From positions 1-34,380 of IMG/VR virus record IMGVR_UViG_3300044797_000051: a stretch of 34,380 bases of DNA. The stretch is one strand, 5' to 3'. Positions within the stretch are counted from its first letter, which is position 1. Every line of letters begins with the position of its first letter. Position numbers and translations under genes: made by a program. This stretch comes from a virus. The notes under the pieces were generated by a model. The model made no database searches. It was given only the letters and a program-made list of their open reading frames with translations, and was not told the origin of the DNA. This document shows positions 14,920 through 22,316 of the stretch, in pieces.

Positions 14920-15478
14920 AGGCATCGCCTTTGGCAAGAGTCGCGCCGACTGTTCGCCCGAACAGATTGACGAACTTCTGAAAGTCTGCGAAGAAACCCG
15001 AAACGTTCCCGGCTGCATCATCGAAGTGGGTTCGTGGAAGTGTGGCACGACAATCTGCATGGCTGCGGACGAACCCACGCGGCAAATCTACGCCTTCGAT
15101 TTGTTTGGAGGATTGCCCTACGGAGAAGAGCAAACCGACTTCCGAAATTTCGGCGAGACGGACAAGGGAGAAATCTGGCGGGCAGTAGGAAACTTTCCGA
15201 ATATTTGTCTCGTTCCGGGGCGACACGAAGAAACTATTCCGATATTCGCCAGGCACAAAAAGCCGATCTCCATGCTCTTCATGGACTCGGACTTCTACTC
15301 GTCGCATGTCGTCGCCCTGGAGCACTTCTGGCCCCTGCTCTCGCTGGACGGAATCGCGCTGTTCCACGACTTCACCTTCGAGGGTGTGCAGCAGGCAATT
15401 AAGGAAGTGATTCCAAGGGAACAGTATGTGTGGCGGAAGATTGGGGACATGGGAGCCTTAAAGAAAATTGCGCGCTAG
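14864..15478 (+). CDS. TylF/MycF-type class I methyltransferase
   Basis: 204 aa from ATG 14864 (GGGGAG upstream; the ATG at 14888 lacks a site). The SAM-binding loop is CIIEVGSWKCGTT (51-63). Asp79 (YAFDLFGG) would hold the SAM ribose. MLFMDSDFYSSHVVALEHFW at 137-156 and FHDF at 167-170 match the metal-binding acidic residues of TylF-type sugar O-methyltransferases. By family it methylates a sugar hydroxyl. In a phage, a glycan on the virion or host surface is a plausible target, but this is inferred. Its 3' end overlaps the convergent gene on the other strand by 80 bases. Confidence 0.75.
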   Translation: METSAPSIMPRILKNFAREGIAFGKSRADCSPEQIDELLKVCEETRNVPGCIIEVGSWKCGTTICMAADEPTRQIYAFDLFGGLPYGEEQTDFRNFGETDKGEIWRAVGNFPNICLVPGRHEETIPIFARHKKPISMLFMDSDFYSSHVVALEHFWPLLSLDGIALFHDFTFEGVQQAIKEVIPREQYVWRKIGDMGALKKIAR

Positions 15479-16058
15479 GCCGCTTCCATGTGTGGATGTA
15501 ATCGTCCGTCAGCGGCGCGACGCCAATGGAATCGAAGAAGCGTTTCACCATCGCATGTTTTCCCTCATAGGGCTGCAAGCAGTCATCGACCGCGATCAGC
15601 GCATCCGACGCGAGCCACTTCCATGCGGAGCAAAGTTCTGCGGCGTGATGAAGCGAACTCAGGGCTTTGTTCAAGTTGTCGCCTGAGTAATCCATTGAGT
15701 CGAGATAAAGGAAGTCGATGGGCTGCCACATCTTTTTTACGCGTGCGAACCACTCGACCGAATCCCCGCAAATGATTTGAGTGCGCGCGCTCACTTTCGA
15801 TTTTGCGTGATTGCAATTTTCCGGGTTGATGTCGATCGAGATGCAGTAGCCTTCGGTTTTCTGTGCGACGTAATCCCAGACCAGAGTTGAGCAGCCATCG
15901 GCTTCGGGAGTTGGATTCGGGCGCATGCACCCGGTTTCGACGATGAAGATTGGCCGTTGCGCATCGAGCATTCCTTGCGCGATAGCCGAGAAGCGGGGCG
16001 CGCGGAACCCCACGGGATTTGAATCGAGGAAAGTCTTGAGGTCATCCATGCGGGGCAT
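15399..16058 (-). CDS. SAM-dependent methyltransferase-like protein, antisense in the late operon
   Basis: 219 aa from ATG 16058, or 216 from ATG 16049. It has a class I Rossmann pattern: IFIVETGC (37-44), ISIDINPENC with acidic Asp76, IICGDSVEW (96-103), IDFLYLDSMDYSG (114-126) and LIAVDDC (154-160). Compared with the neighbour at 14864 the layout is the same type, ending each half with acidic metal-like residues, but the two are not close copies. It is the only long minus-strand gene among the structural genes, facing the TylF gene tail to tail. It must have its own promoter. The substrate is unknown. Confidence 0.7.
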   Translation of the reverse strand: MPRMDDLKTFLDSNPVGFRAPRFSAIAQGMLDAQRPIFIVETGCMRPNPTPEADGCSTLVWDYVAQKTEGYCISIDINPENCNHAKSKVSARTQIICGDSVEWFARVKKMWQPIDFLYLDSMDYSGDNLNKALSSLHHAAELCSAWKWLASDALIAVDDCLQPYEGKHAMVKRFFDSIGVAPLTDDYIHTWKRPSAQFSLRLPCPQSSATHTVPLESLP

Positions 16059-16072
16059 TCTACCGCAAAACT

Positions 16073-16096
16073 CGTGCCCTGAAATCAGATTGTAGG
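16073..16096 (+). repeat. recurrent intergenic element, copy 6
   Basis: CGTGCCCTGAAATCAGATTG followed by TAGG. It lies between the divergent starts 16058 (-) and 16111 (+). ATAGGAG just after it is the ribosome site for 16111. Confidence 0.8.
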
Positions 16097-16110
16097 ATAG
16101 GAGAACCTTT

Positions 16111-16563
16111 ATGGCGGTCAGCGGAACCCTTAACGTAAGTCAGCCTTCGAGCTGCGGCTGGTGGTCGGAATGCACTTTGACTGCGGCCTTCGCCGTCACC
16201 GGAACTTCGACGGCGACCATGACGATTTCCTATTCGAATGCGAGCGCGCGCGTGTTTCAGCCGTCGCTGCCCGTTGCCATGACCGTGCTGAATCCGTTCA
16301 CCGCAACTTCCGCCGCGCTGACGGCCTATGCCACCCTCCAGAACGGCACTAACAGCATTCCGCTCCAGCAATCGGGGGCCAGTGCCGGAATCGGCGTGGC
16401 GGCTGTGCTTCTGGCTACGACCGCGCAATCCACGGCAACCACGACTGGCCTGATTTCCTACACCGAAGCCGGATCGCTCACTGTGGTCTGCGTCAATGCG
16501 GGCGCGAGCGGAACTTTGACGGCTGGGACTCGGTTGCTGTTCATCCAGAACCAGGGGAACTAA
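16111..16563 (+). CDS. hypothetical beta-rich virion protein
   Basis: 150 aa from ATG 16111 with TAGGAG upstream. The composition is Thr/Ala/Ser-rich with alternating strands (GTSTATMTISYSNASARVFQ, then SLTVVCVNAGASGTLTAG). This is typical of small head-decoration or tail beta-sandwich proteins. Two cysteines near residues 15-21 flank Trp-Trp. No family is recognised. Together with 16565 it restarts the structural gene run after the accessory cassette. Confidence 0.6.
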   Translation: MAVSGTLNVSQPSSCGWWSECTLTAAFAVTGTSTATMTISYSNASARVFQPSLPVAMTVLNPFTATSAALTAYATLQNGTNSIPLQQSGASAGIGVAAVLLATTAQSTATTTGLISYTEAGSLTVVCVNAGASGTLTAGTRLLFIQNQGN

Positions 16564-16564
16564 C

Positions 16565-16918
16565 ATGGCGGATTTTCAGAAGTCGAACTGGACGCGCACG
16601 GCGAGCAGCGAACATGCGCGGGTCTACCTGCCCGCGGGTCAAGGATTCGGAATTACCGCCGCAACCGTGACCGCATCATCGATGCAGCTCTACACAGCGA
16701 CGGTTCCCTTCGAATTTCAGGGGAACGGACAATTAGAGGCGACGCTTCCGGTTAGCGCGGCAGCGCTGCAACCTGGCATCTCGCTGGGCCAGCCGCAATT
16801 GCTGGCTCCGGCGTCCGGTTCGTATGCGGCGGGCAATCATCCGCGAGTCGCCTTCACCACAATTTCGCTGATCGCCGCGACCATCGCCGCGACTTCGGTT
16901 GTGATCGTCCAGTACTGA
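16565..16918 (+). CDS. hypothetical beta-rich virion protein
   Basis: 117 aa from ATG 16565, one base after the previous stop. Beta-like throughout: ITAATVTASSMQLYTATVPF in the middle and AFTTISLIAATIAATSVVIV at the hydrophobic C-terminus, which ends VQY. The protein at 5084 ends similarly (LMVWY), so the two may share a fold. Its role is unknown; decoration or tail is likely by position. Confidence 0.6.
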   Translation: MADFQKSNWTRTASSEHARVYLPAGQGFGITAATVTASSMQLYTATVPFEFQGNGQLEATLPVSAAALQPGISLGQPQLLAPASGSYAAGNHPRVAFTTISLIAATIAATSVVIVQY

Positions 16919-16929
16919 GGGAGGGCTTC

Positions 16930-17046
16930 ATGGAATTTGTTCTGTATCTCGTTTTGGCTTTCTGGAGCAGTCCCCCGCCGGCGCATGTTCCGGTGCACGG
17001 TCTGTGCTTCATCAATCCATCGCTCGCAAAGTGCCCCAACCAATGA
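16930..17046 (+). CDS. 38-residue microprotein with hydrophobic N-terminus
   Basis: ATG 16930 is preceded by GGGAGGG at ideal distance, and the TGA overlaps the ATG at 17043. The peptide begins MEFVLYLVLAFWSSPPPAHV and contains two cysteines later. The N-terminus could be a short membrane anchor or signal. The strong ribosome site and the exact coupling support it. The function is unknown. Confidence 0.55.
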   Translation: MEFVLYLVLAFWSSPPPAHVPVHGLCFINPSLAKCPNQ

Positions 17047-17228
17047 AGGTTCGCTGGAACGACAAAGAAGAACCCGTCGAGCAAGGCTACCAGGCCGGCA
17101 GTTGCACTCTTGAGAACCTTGTGATCACAATTCGTGATGCAACGACGAAGCAAATCAAGACGGTGCATCACACCGCCGCCGCAGGTCATCCGAGCGGTGA
17201 CTATCATCTCGAAATCCAGGTGCAATGA
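17043..17228 (+). CDS. small hypothetical beta protein
   Basis: 61 aa from ATG 17043, coupled to the microprotein (ATGA). Residues alternate as in a small beta barrel (VRWNDKEEPVEQGYQAGSCT, then LVITIRDATTKQIKTVHHTA) and end DYHLEIQVQ. No family is recognised. Its stop overlaps the ATG of the next gene. Confidence 0.55.
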   Translation: MKVRWNDKEEPVEQGYQAGSCTLENLVITIRDATTKQIKTVHHTAAAGHPSGDYHLEIQVQ

Positions 17229-17644
17229 TGGAAAAGGCTCTCGACGCAAACGCTCCGCTGACGATGGCACAGATGCTCTCCTTCTTCGAGAAGATGATGG
17301 AGAAAAACGCCACACAGTCAAAAGAGATGATCGCCACGATTGTCGCGGAAATCCGCAAGCCGCCCATCGATCCGGTCAAAGAAGCGCAGAGAGCGCGCGA
17401 GAGAGACACAAAAGAGCGCGGCGAGAAAGAATACTGGGAGAAGAAAGCGGCGCGCAAAAAGAATTGCTCGCACACGCGCCAGAACGGAACCTCCAACATC
17501 GCGTGGGCTACGCAGTCAGACGGAATCGAGCGCGGCGTTTGTCCATATTGCAATTCCGACTTCACGCCGGCCGATGGCGCTCTCTATCAGCAACTTCGCC
17601 GGATGCCGCGCGGCATGATTGAATCTGTGCGCTACGTTGCCTGA
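17225..17644 (+). CDS. coiled-coil/zinc-binding hypothetical protein
   Basis: 139 aa from ATG 17225 (or ATG 17228). The first 80 residues are helical and highly charged (FFEKMMEKNATQSKEMIATI, later EAQRARERDTKERGEKEYWE). The last third has CSHTRQNG and CPYCNSD, a likely C-H/C-C zinc site. A DNA or protein contact role is plausible. The family is unknown. It ends just before a copy of the recurrent element. Confidence 0.6.
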   Translation: MMEKALDANAPLTMAQMLSFFEKMMEKNATQSKEMIATIVAEIRKPPIDPVKEAQRARERDTKERGEKEYWEKKAARKKNCSHTRQNGTSNIAWATQSDGIERGVCPYCNSDFTPADGALYQQLRRMPRGMIESVRYVA

Positions 17645-17649
17645 TCTTC

Positions 17650-17673
17650 CGTGCTCTGTAACCCTAGTAGGAG
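17650..17673 (+). repeat. recurrent intergenic element, copy 7
   Basis: CGTGCTCTGTAACCC followed by TAGTAGGAG, which doubles as the ribosome site for ATG 17680. The core has GTAA instead of GAAA. Confidence 0.65.
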
Positions 17674-17679
17674 CATGCG

Positions 17680-18339
17680 ATGGGAGTGGTCACTGGCGTT
17701 TTCGAGCTTCCGAACGGTTCTCCCGTCGCGTCCGGACTCTATCAATGGAAGCTCTCCTCCGATGCGGTCGAGCTAGGCATTGGGTGTTTTGCGCCCATGC
17801 TGATTACCGGACTCCTGGATGTGAACGGCAACATGACGGCCACGTTCATATTCAACGACAAGCTGGTGACTGCCGCGGGGACCAACACAACTTACCAACT
17901 CACGATCAAGGATTTGGGCGGGCGGCAAGTCTGGAACGAGAATTATTTCCTGACTGGAACGGCGGCGAACCTCAACACCGTTCTGCCAGGCTCGGGGCCC
18001 CCGGGTGCGATTTACGTTCCAAGCGCCGTGATTCTGGGCGCGGATTCGGTGCAGTCGATTGCAGTCTCCGGAGGCGTAGGGTTTGCGAGCGCGCTCAACA
18101 GTTTAATAGAAATCACTTCCGGATCGGGAATCACGATGACGGCAGTGACGGCTGTGGGAGTTTCGGGCCAGACGCTTCGCTTCATCAAGGTAGACACGGC
18201 GACGGCGGCGGCTGTCTTGGTGGGAACGGCTGGGCAAACGTTCAGCGGAAACACGAGCCTCACTTTTACGAATCAGTGGCAAGCCTATCAAGTGGAGTCG
18301 GACAATGCGAATTGGATGGTTACTGCTGCTGCTGGCTAG
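17680..18339 (+). CDS. tail-fibre-like hypothetical protein
   Basis: 219 aa from ATG 17680 after AGTAGGAG. The N-terminal 100 residues form a beta domain (FELPNGSPVASGLYQWKLSS) like an N-terminal attachment module. A Gly/Pro hinge (LPGSGPPGAIYVPS) leads to a Thr/Ala/Val-rich C-terminal beta domain (AAVLVGTAGQTFSGNTSLTF, then NANWMVTAAAG). This two-domain layout with a hinge is typical of short fibre or appendage proteins. Receptor binding is possible but not shown. The end overlaps the next gene by 35 bases. Confidence 0.55.
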   Translation: MGVVTGVFELPNGSPVASGLYQWKLSSDAVELGIGCFAPMLITGLLDVNGNMTATFIFNDKLVTAAGTNTTYQLTIKDLGGRQVWNENYFLTGTAANLNTVLPGSGPPGAIYVPSAVILGADSVQSIAVSGGVGFASALNSLIEITSGSGITMTAVTAVGVSGQTLRFIKVDTATAAAVLVGTAGQTFSGNTSLTFTNQWQAYQVESDNANWMVTAAAG

Positions 18340-20569
18340 TGCGATGGCTTGGGCGCAACCCACGCCGATTCGCACCGTGACCAGTCTGCCCGCAACCTGC
18401 AAGGGCGGGACGGCCGGAATTTCTACTGATACCGTCGTGCTCGTCAGTGGAGGCGTCGGCCAGCAGTATACGTGCTCCGCGCCGAATACTTGGACCGCAA
18501 CCGGAACCAGTTTTCCGATCACCAGCCCTGAGACGATTTCAACGGGAGGCTCGATTTCACCGACAGGCATTGGGCAGGATGCGGCGAACCAAATGTGGCT
18601 TCCTGCGGGCCTCGGCTCAGGCGTAAGCAACGTAATCGGCTTGAGTGTAACGGTGAACCCGACGGGCGGATCGCTGACGAGCGCTCAAACTTATATCGTC
18701 GCATGGTTTAATTCAGCCGCGGGGAGCACCTATCCCAGTTATCAAGCGGCGCCCAGCATGTCTGCTTGCGGAGCGGCTGTTTGCAGCATCACGGTAAGCA
18801 TTCCTCAGCCAATACCCAACGGGATGACGACATGGACCGTCGGATCGAGCCCGAGTTCCGGTTCTGGCTATCTCGCAAATTCAGCATGCACCGCTCTCCC
18901 GGTCGCAACGACAACCTGCACAATTACCGCCTTGAGTTCTGGAGCCGCCGCACCAATATTAAACACGGCTTTTCTTCAGCCGCCAAACGTGCAGACGAAC
19001 GAGTGCCCCCTGGGAGTCATTCCGTCGATCTTCACGCAGGATATGTCGGGAAACTACCACACGGCGGGCGGCGTCGATCTCAACAGCAACAACGGAATCA
19101 CGTCGGGCTTCCTGATGTTTTGCCGCCACATGCGTTTTGACGACCAGCAACTCGAACCGCCCTACGGGAACAATGCCGCATGGATGTTCAACCACATGGC
19201 CGGAGTCGGCATCAGCACGGCTAATCAGGATCGCAACGTCTGGATGAACACACAAACTCCGACTGGCGACTCAGCTTCGCGGTACGGAGTCGAGAATCTT
19301 CAGGCCGAAACCGATTTCAATTGCAACGGTTGCGCGATCACCGGATCTCCCGATGGCGATGTCGAAGTCATCAGCGCCCAGCTTTCGGACAATATGCAGA
19401 CGAACCCTAACCCCGCTGGCGGGATTCAGGTTGCGCGGTTCAACTATGATCGCACTACCACGGCGACGGCCTATTTCAGCCCGTCCGTAACAGTCAATTC
19501 CACGTGGGGGCCCGGTTCGGCGACTGGTTTTTCTGGCGGCTCGCAAGGCATCGTTTACTTAGCGCAATGCTCCAACAGTTCCGGCAACATCCCGAACCTC
19601 GTCTGCTACGGCTACAATTTTTACGGGCCCGCGAATGCAGACCATTTCAATAACGGCACAATCGCCTTTGCATGGTCCAAGACGATTGGGTTTACTCCAA
19701 CTCTGGGATACGATTTTTTTATGCTGAATGAAATCATCGGGGCCGGATCGCAAATGAATGGTCCCGTGACTCTTTCCCAAGTGGTCAACAATTATTCGAA
19801 TACCACGTTGCCGATCACCGGGTCCACGGTTACGACCGCCTCGACCACGGTGACTCAAGGGACGATGCCTGCGCCCAGCAGTGTCACTTGTTCGGGCGGT
19901 GCAAGCACTTATGGCTATCAATTTGTCGGCGTGGACAACAATGGAGGCCAAGTCAGCAGCGTCGTCACAAACTCCGCATCGAGTTGCGCCAACCCTTTAA
20001 CCAGTGGAAACCCCGCAAGTATTTTTATTAATGCTACACCGGCTCAAATCGTCCAATTCGTGCGCATTGATGTATATCGAACCGCTGGGCCAATGGCAAC
20101 CGGAAAAGTCGGGAGCCTGACCTGCGGGGCGAGTGTGTACGGAGGAGCGACTTGCAATACGTTTTCCGATACTGGCCTCTCCGCATCCGGCACACTTCCA
20201 ACGATTAACACGACGGGAAGTTCTCAAGCCTACAAAGTTCAGACAACCACAAATTGCGCCGCGATTGGGAGTGCCGCGAGTCCTTCCCTAGTAGCGTGCG
20301 GATCGGCGTCGGCAGGATCGTTCTCATGTGCGACGAACGCTTCGACGGCAACCTGCGTAATCAGCACAACCGCAGTGACAGCCCTGAGCGAAATTATTGT
20401 TTCGCAGACTTCGGCGAAAGGAACGCAAATCGGAGTGACATGCAACACAACCGCAGACGTTCCGACTGGCCCGCGCGTGGCGTCGCAAAGTGCGGGAGTA
20501 AGTTTCACCATCAACCTTGGGACCGTGGCCGTAAATCCGACGTGCTACGATTACTTCATCGTGAACTGA
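18305..20569 (+). CDS. signal-peptide-bearing 754-aa protein, tail region
   Basis: Starts at ATG 18305 with GGAG eight bases upstream. The N-terminus MRIGWLLLLLASAMAWA is a clear Sec signal, with cleavage likely after residue 17 (AWA-Q). The mature part is Ser/Thr/Gly-rich and beta-like, with several cysteine pairs (VTCSGG, LTCGAS, ATCNTF). Near residue 600 a FN3-like segment reads QFVRIDVYRTAG. Secreted disulfide-type proteins of this style are common in Acidobacteriota. A large exported protein in the middle of tail genes is odd, since virions assemble in the cytoplasm. It may be an exported receptor-masking or polysaccharide-interacting factor, or a fibre carrying a pseudo-signal. I cannot decide. 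Confidence 0.6.
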   Translation: MRIGWLLLLLASAMAWAQPTPIRTVTSLPATCKGGTAGISTDTVVLVSGGVGQQYTCSAPNTWTATGTSFPITSPETISTGGSISPTGIGQDAANQMWLPAGLGSGVSNVIGLSVTVNPTGGSLTSAQTYIVAWFNSAAGSTYPSYQAAPSMSACGAAVCSITVSIPQPIPNGMTTWTVGSSPSSGSGYLANSACTALPVATTTCTITALSSGAAAPILNTAFLQPPNVQTNECPLGVIPSIFTQDMSGNYHTAGGVDLNSNNGITSGFLMFCRHMRFDDQQLEPPYGNNAAWMFNHMAGVGISTANQDRNVWMNTQTPTGDSASRYGVENLQAETDFNCNGCAITGSPDGDVEVISAQLSDNMQTNPNPAGGIQVARFNYDRTTTATAYFSPSVTVNSTWGPGSATGFSGGSQGIVYLAQCSNSSGNIPNLVCYGYNFYGPANADHFNNGTIAFAWSKTIGFTPTLGYDFFMLNEIIGAGSQMNGPVTLSQVVNNYSNTTLPITGSTVTTASTTVTQGTMPAPSSVTCSGGASTYGYQFVGVDNNGGQVSSVVTNSASSCANPLTSGNPASIFINATPAQIVQFVRIDVYRTAGPMATGKVGSLTCGASVYGGATCNTFSDTGLSASGTLPTINTTGSSQAYKVQTTTNCAAIGSAASPSLVACGSASAGSFSCATNASTATCVISTTAVTALSEIIVSQTSAKGTQIGVTCNTTADVPTGPRVASQSAGVSFTINLGTVAVNPTCYDYFIVN

Positions 20570-20570
20570 C

Positions 20571-21641
20571 ATGGGCTCGAATATCTCGTTGCAATCCGTG
20601 ATCGATTACGTCACCACAAGCGTGCGCGGCGTGAGCCTTGCCGACGTGCTCGGCGTGCAAAACGAGCCGGCACTTTCGATCTGCAACGATGTGTATCAGG
20701 AAACGTTACAGCGGCCTCTGACGTGGCGCTTCAACAAAGCGAACGCAGCCGGAACCGGACTGGGCATTCTCTATTTCACGACAGTCAACTATCAGCAAGA
20801 TTACCCCCTGACGAACGGCGTTTTGAGTGGAACGCTTTTTTCGGGCAACACAGTGAATCCGTATCCTGGAGGAAACGGGCAAGTCGTGCACATCGCCACG
20901 GTCGCAAACAATGGGCTGATCGTCGCAGGCGGAACGGGAACGATTATCGCGAACTGGCCGCACGGCTACGTCGCCGGGAAAACATTCTATCTGCTGAATA
21001 TCGGCCAGTGGGTGAACGGCGTTTTCGTCCCAGACACTTCGGGCAATGTCAACGGTGTTCCCTTCACGGTTCTGACCGTTCCCACTCCGACAAGCCTGAC
21101 ATTTGCGAGCGCGGCCGCGGTTGGAACTTACGGAGCGCCAGGCATCAACGATATTGGCTGGATTGAGCGCGCCGTGCTCGAAGATTATTTGTGCTCATCC
21201 AGCGTGAAGCCCCGCCACTCTATCGAGATGACGATGAACGTCGAACTGGAATCGATCATCCAGCCGCCGTTCAAGATCGCCTACCAGTACGCGAACACGG
21301 ATGCGACGCTGGCGAGCGGGCAACTGATTCCGAGCACGACAGCGGTGTTTCGCTTCTGGCCAATTCCATCATCGCAAATTTGGGGCTGTATGACGGATTA
21401 CCAGATGGCGCCGCAAACGTTCACCGATCTGGGAAATACTTGGGGCGTGTGGCCGGACCCGCTGATTTTCGTCATCCGTCAGGGCGTGAAAGCGATGGCG
21501 CTCGACTTCGTGGAAGATCCACGAGCGATCACCGAGTATCAGTTATTCCAGACGCGGCTCGATCAGGTGCGCGAAATTCGAGATCAAGAGCGACCGAGCC
21601 AGACCATGTTTCCGGATCGCCCGATTCTGTTCGGAGGTTGA
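20571..21641 (+). CDS. tail adaptor / tail tubular protein A-like
   Basis: 356 aa from ATG 20571. Head-to-tail adaptors of podoviruses (T7 gp11/P22 gp4 class) carry a helical N-terminus and a helical C-terminus around a beta insert. Here residues 1-55 are helical (ISLQSVIDYVTTSVRGVSLA). Residues 60-200 form the beta insert. After IGWIERAVLEDYLCSSSVKP the C-terminal part ends in FVIRQGVKAMALDFVEDPRA followed by EYQLFQTRLDQVREIRDQE, then PDRPILFGG, which is a typical ending for this family. It would join the portal to the nozzle encoded at 22317. The assignment rests on pattern plus gene order. Confidence 0.7.
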   Translation: MGSNISLQSVIDYVTTSVRGVSLADVLGVQNEPALSICNDVYQETLQRPLTWRFNKANAAGTGLGILYFTTVNYQQDYPLTNGVLSGTLFSGNTVNPYPGGNGQVVHIATVANNGLIVAGGTGTIIANWPHGYVAGKTFYLLNIGQWVNGVFVPDTSGNVNGVPFTVLTVPTPTSLTFASAAAVGTYGAPGINDIGWIERAVLEDYLCSSSVKPRHSIEMTMNVELESIIQPPFKIAYQYANTDATLASGQLIPSTTAVFRFWPIPSSQIWGCMTDYQMAPQTFTDLGNTWGVWPDPLIFVIRQGVKAMALDFVEDPRAITEYQLFQTRLDQVREIRDQERPSQTMFPDRPILFGG

Positions 21642-21644
21642 AGC

Positions 21645-22016
21645 ATGAAATATATTCTTGCACTTCTGTTGTTGTCGATCCCGGCATTCGCCGCGAGTCC
21701 ATGCGGATCGACTCCGACGCCGGGCGCGCCACACGTGTGCCTGACCTGGGTTGCGAGCACGACCACGACCGTGACTGGCTACAACGTTTATCGCGCGACC
21801 ACGGCGGGTGGCGAGAATTATTCGACGCCCTTGAATTTCGCGCCCGTGACGACACTGTTTTTTAATGACACTACGGACGCTGTCGGAACCACTTATTACT
21901 ATACCGTGATTGCAATCGGGACCGGAGGTTCCCTGAGCGCTCCTTCTTCGGAAGTCAGCGCTCAGATACCAGTGCCGCCGAGTGGACCAACCGCGCCCGC
22001 TGCCAGCATTGACTAA
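21645..22016 (+). CDS. secreted fibronectin type III domain protein
   Basis: 123 aa from ATG 21645 after GGAGG. Residues 1-16 (MKYILALLLLSIPAFA) are a Sec signal peptide. Residues about 28-110 form a single FN3 domain: CLTWVASTTTTVTGYNVYRA, then TPLNFAPVTTLFFNDTTDAV, then TYYYTVIAIGTGGSLSAPSS. A short Pro/Ala tail follows. FN3 domains bind carbohydrates or proteins. This sequence style is the one found in many secreted Acidobacteriota proteins, suggesting recruitment from the host. It stands between adaptor and nozzle genes and is probably exported, which is unusual for a phage structural cluster. Confidence 0.75.
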   Translation: MKYILALLLLSIPAFAASPCGSTPTPGAPHVCLTWVASTTTTVTGYNVYRATTAGGENYSTPLNFAPVTTLFFNDTTDAVGTTYYYTVIAIGTGGSLSAPSSEVSAQIPVPPSGPTAPAASID

Positions 22017-22043
22017 GTGCACGTGTGTATCGTGGGCGAAGTG

Positions 22044-22274
22044 ATGTGGGAACAACTGACGCCGCGCGATAGGCAGATTGCCAACCTACTGTTGCAGGGC
22101 TGCGACAATCAGGAAATCGCGGACCAATTGCACATGCGCAGGCGCACAGTGAAGGCGCATTTCAATCGAATGTTTCTGCGCTTTGGAATTCGCGACGGAA
22201 TCAAACGGGTCAAGCTGGCGGTGATGCTCTACCGAGAAAGAGGCGGTAAAACCCGTGCCCTGAAACCGAAGTAG
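22044..22274 (+). CDS. LuxR-type helix-turn-helix regulator
   Basis: 76 aa from ATG 22044; GTG starts from 22017 are open in frame and the true start is uncertain. It is essentially a bare GerE/LuxR DNA-binding domain: LTPRDRQIANLLLQGCDNQE, then IADQLHMRRRTVKAHFNRMF, with the usual recognition helix in RRRTVKAH. It lacks any receiver or ligand domain. A dedicated transcription factor inside the tail operon suggests control of late genes or of the host. The last codons (ACC CGT GCC CTG AAA CCG AAG TAG) are themselves a copy of the recurrent intergenic element. Confidence 0.8.
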   Translation: MWEQLTPRDRQIANLLLQGCDNQEIADQLHMRRRTVKAHFNRMFLRFGIRDGIKRVKLAVMLYRERGGKTRALKPK

Positions 22275-22275
22275 G
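22254..22275 (+). repeat. recurrent intergenic element, copy 8
   Basis: CGTGCCCTGAAACCGAAG followed by TAGG. It forms the last codons and stop of the LuxR-type gene, 63 bases before the nozzle gene. Confidence 0.7.
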
Positions 22276-22312
22276 CCGCTGCTAGGGCGCCTTAAATTTC
22301 CCAGCGGCTTCT
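22275..22312 (+). terminator. possible rho-independent terminator
   Basis: GCCGCTG (22275-22281) pairs with CAGCGGC (22302-22308) around a 20-base loop containing GGCGCC. TTCTTCTT follows. The long loop and mixed tail make it weak, and the next gene starts at once, so it may tune rather than stop transcription. Confidence 0.5.
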
Positions 22313-22316
22313 TCTT

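Noticed and set aside
17619-18380. 253-aa + strand ORF rich in Arg, Asp, His and Gly
   Set aside because: It is a shadow of the fibre-like gene at 17680, which has a good ribosome site and natural composition.
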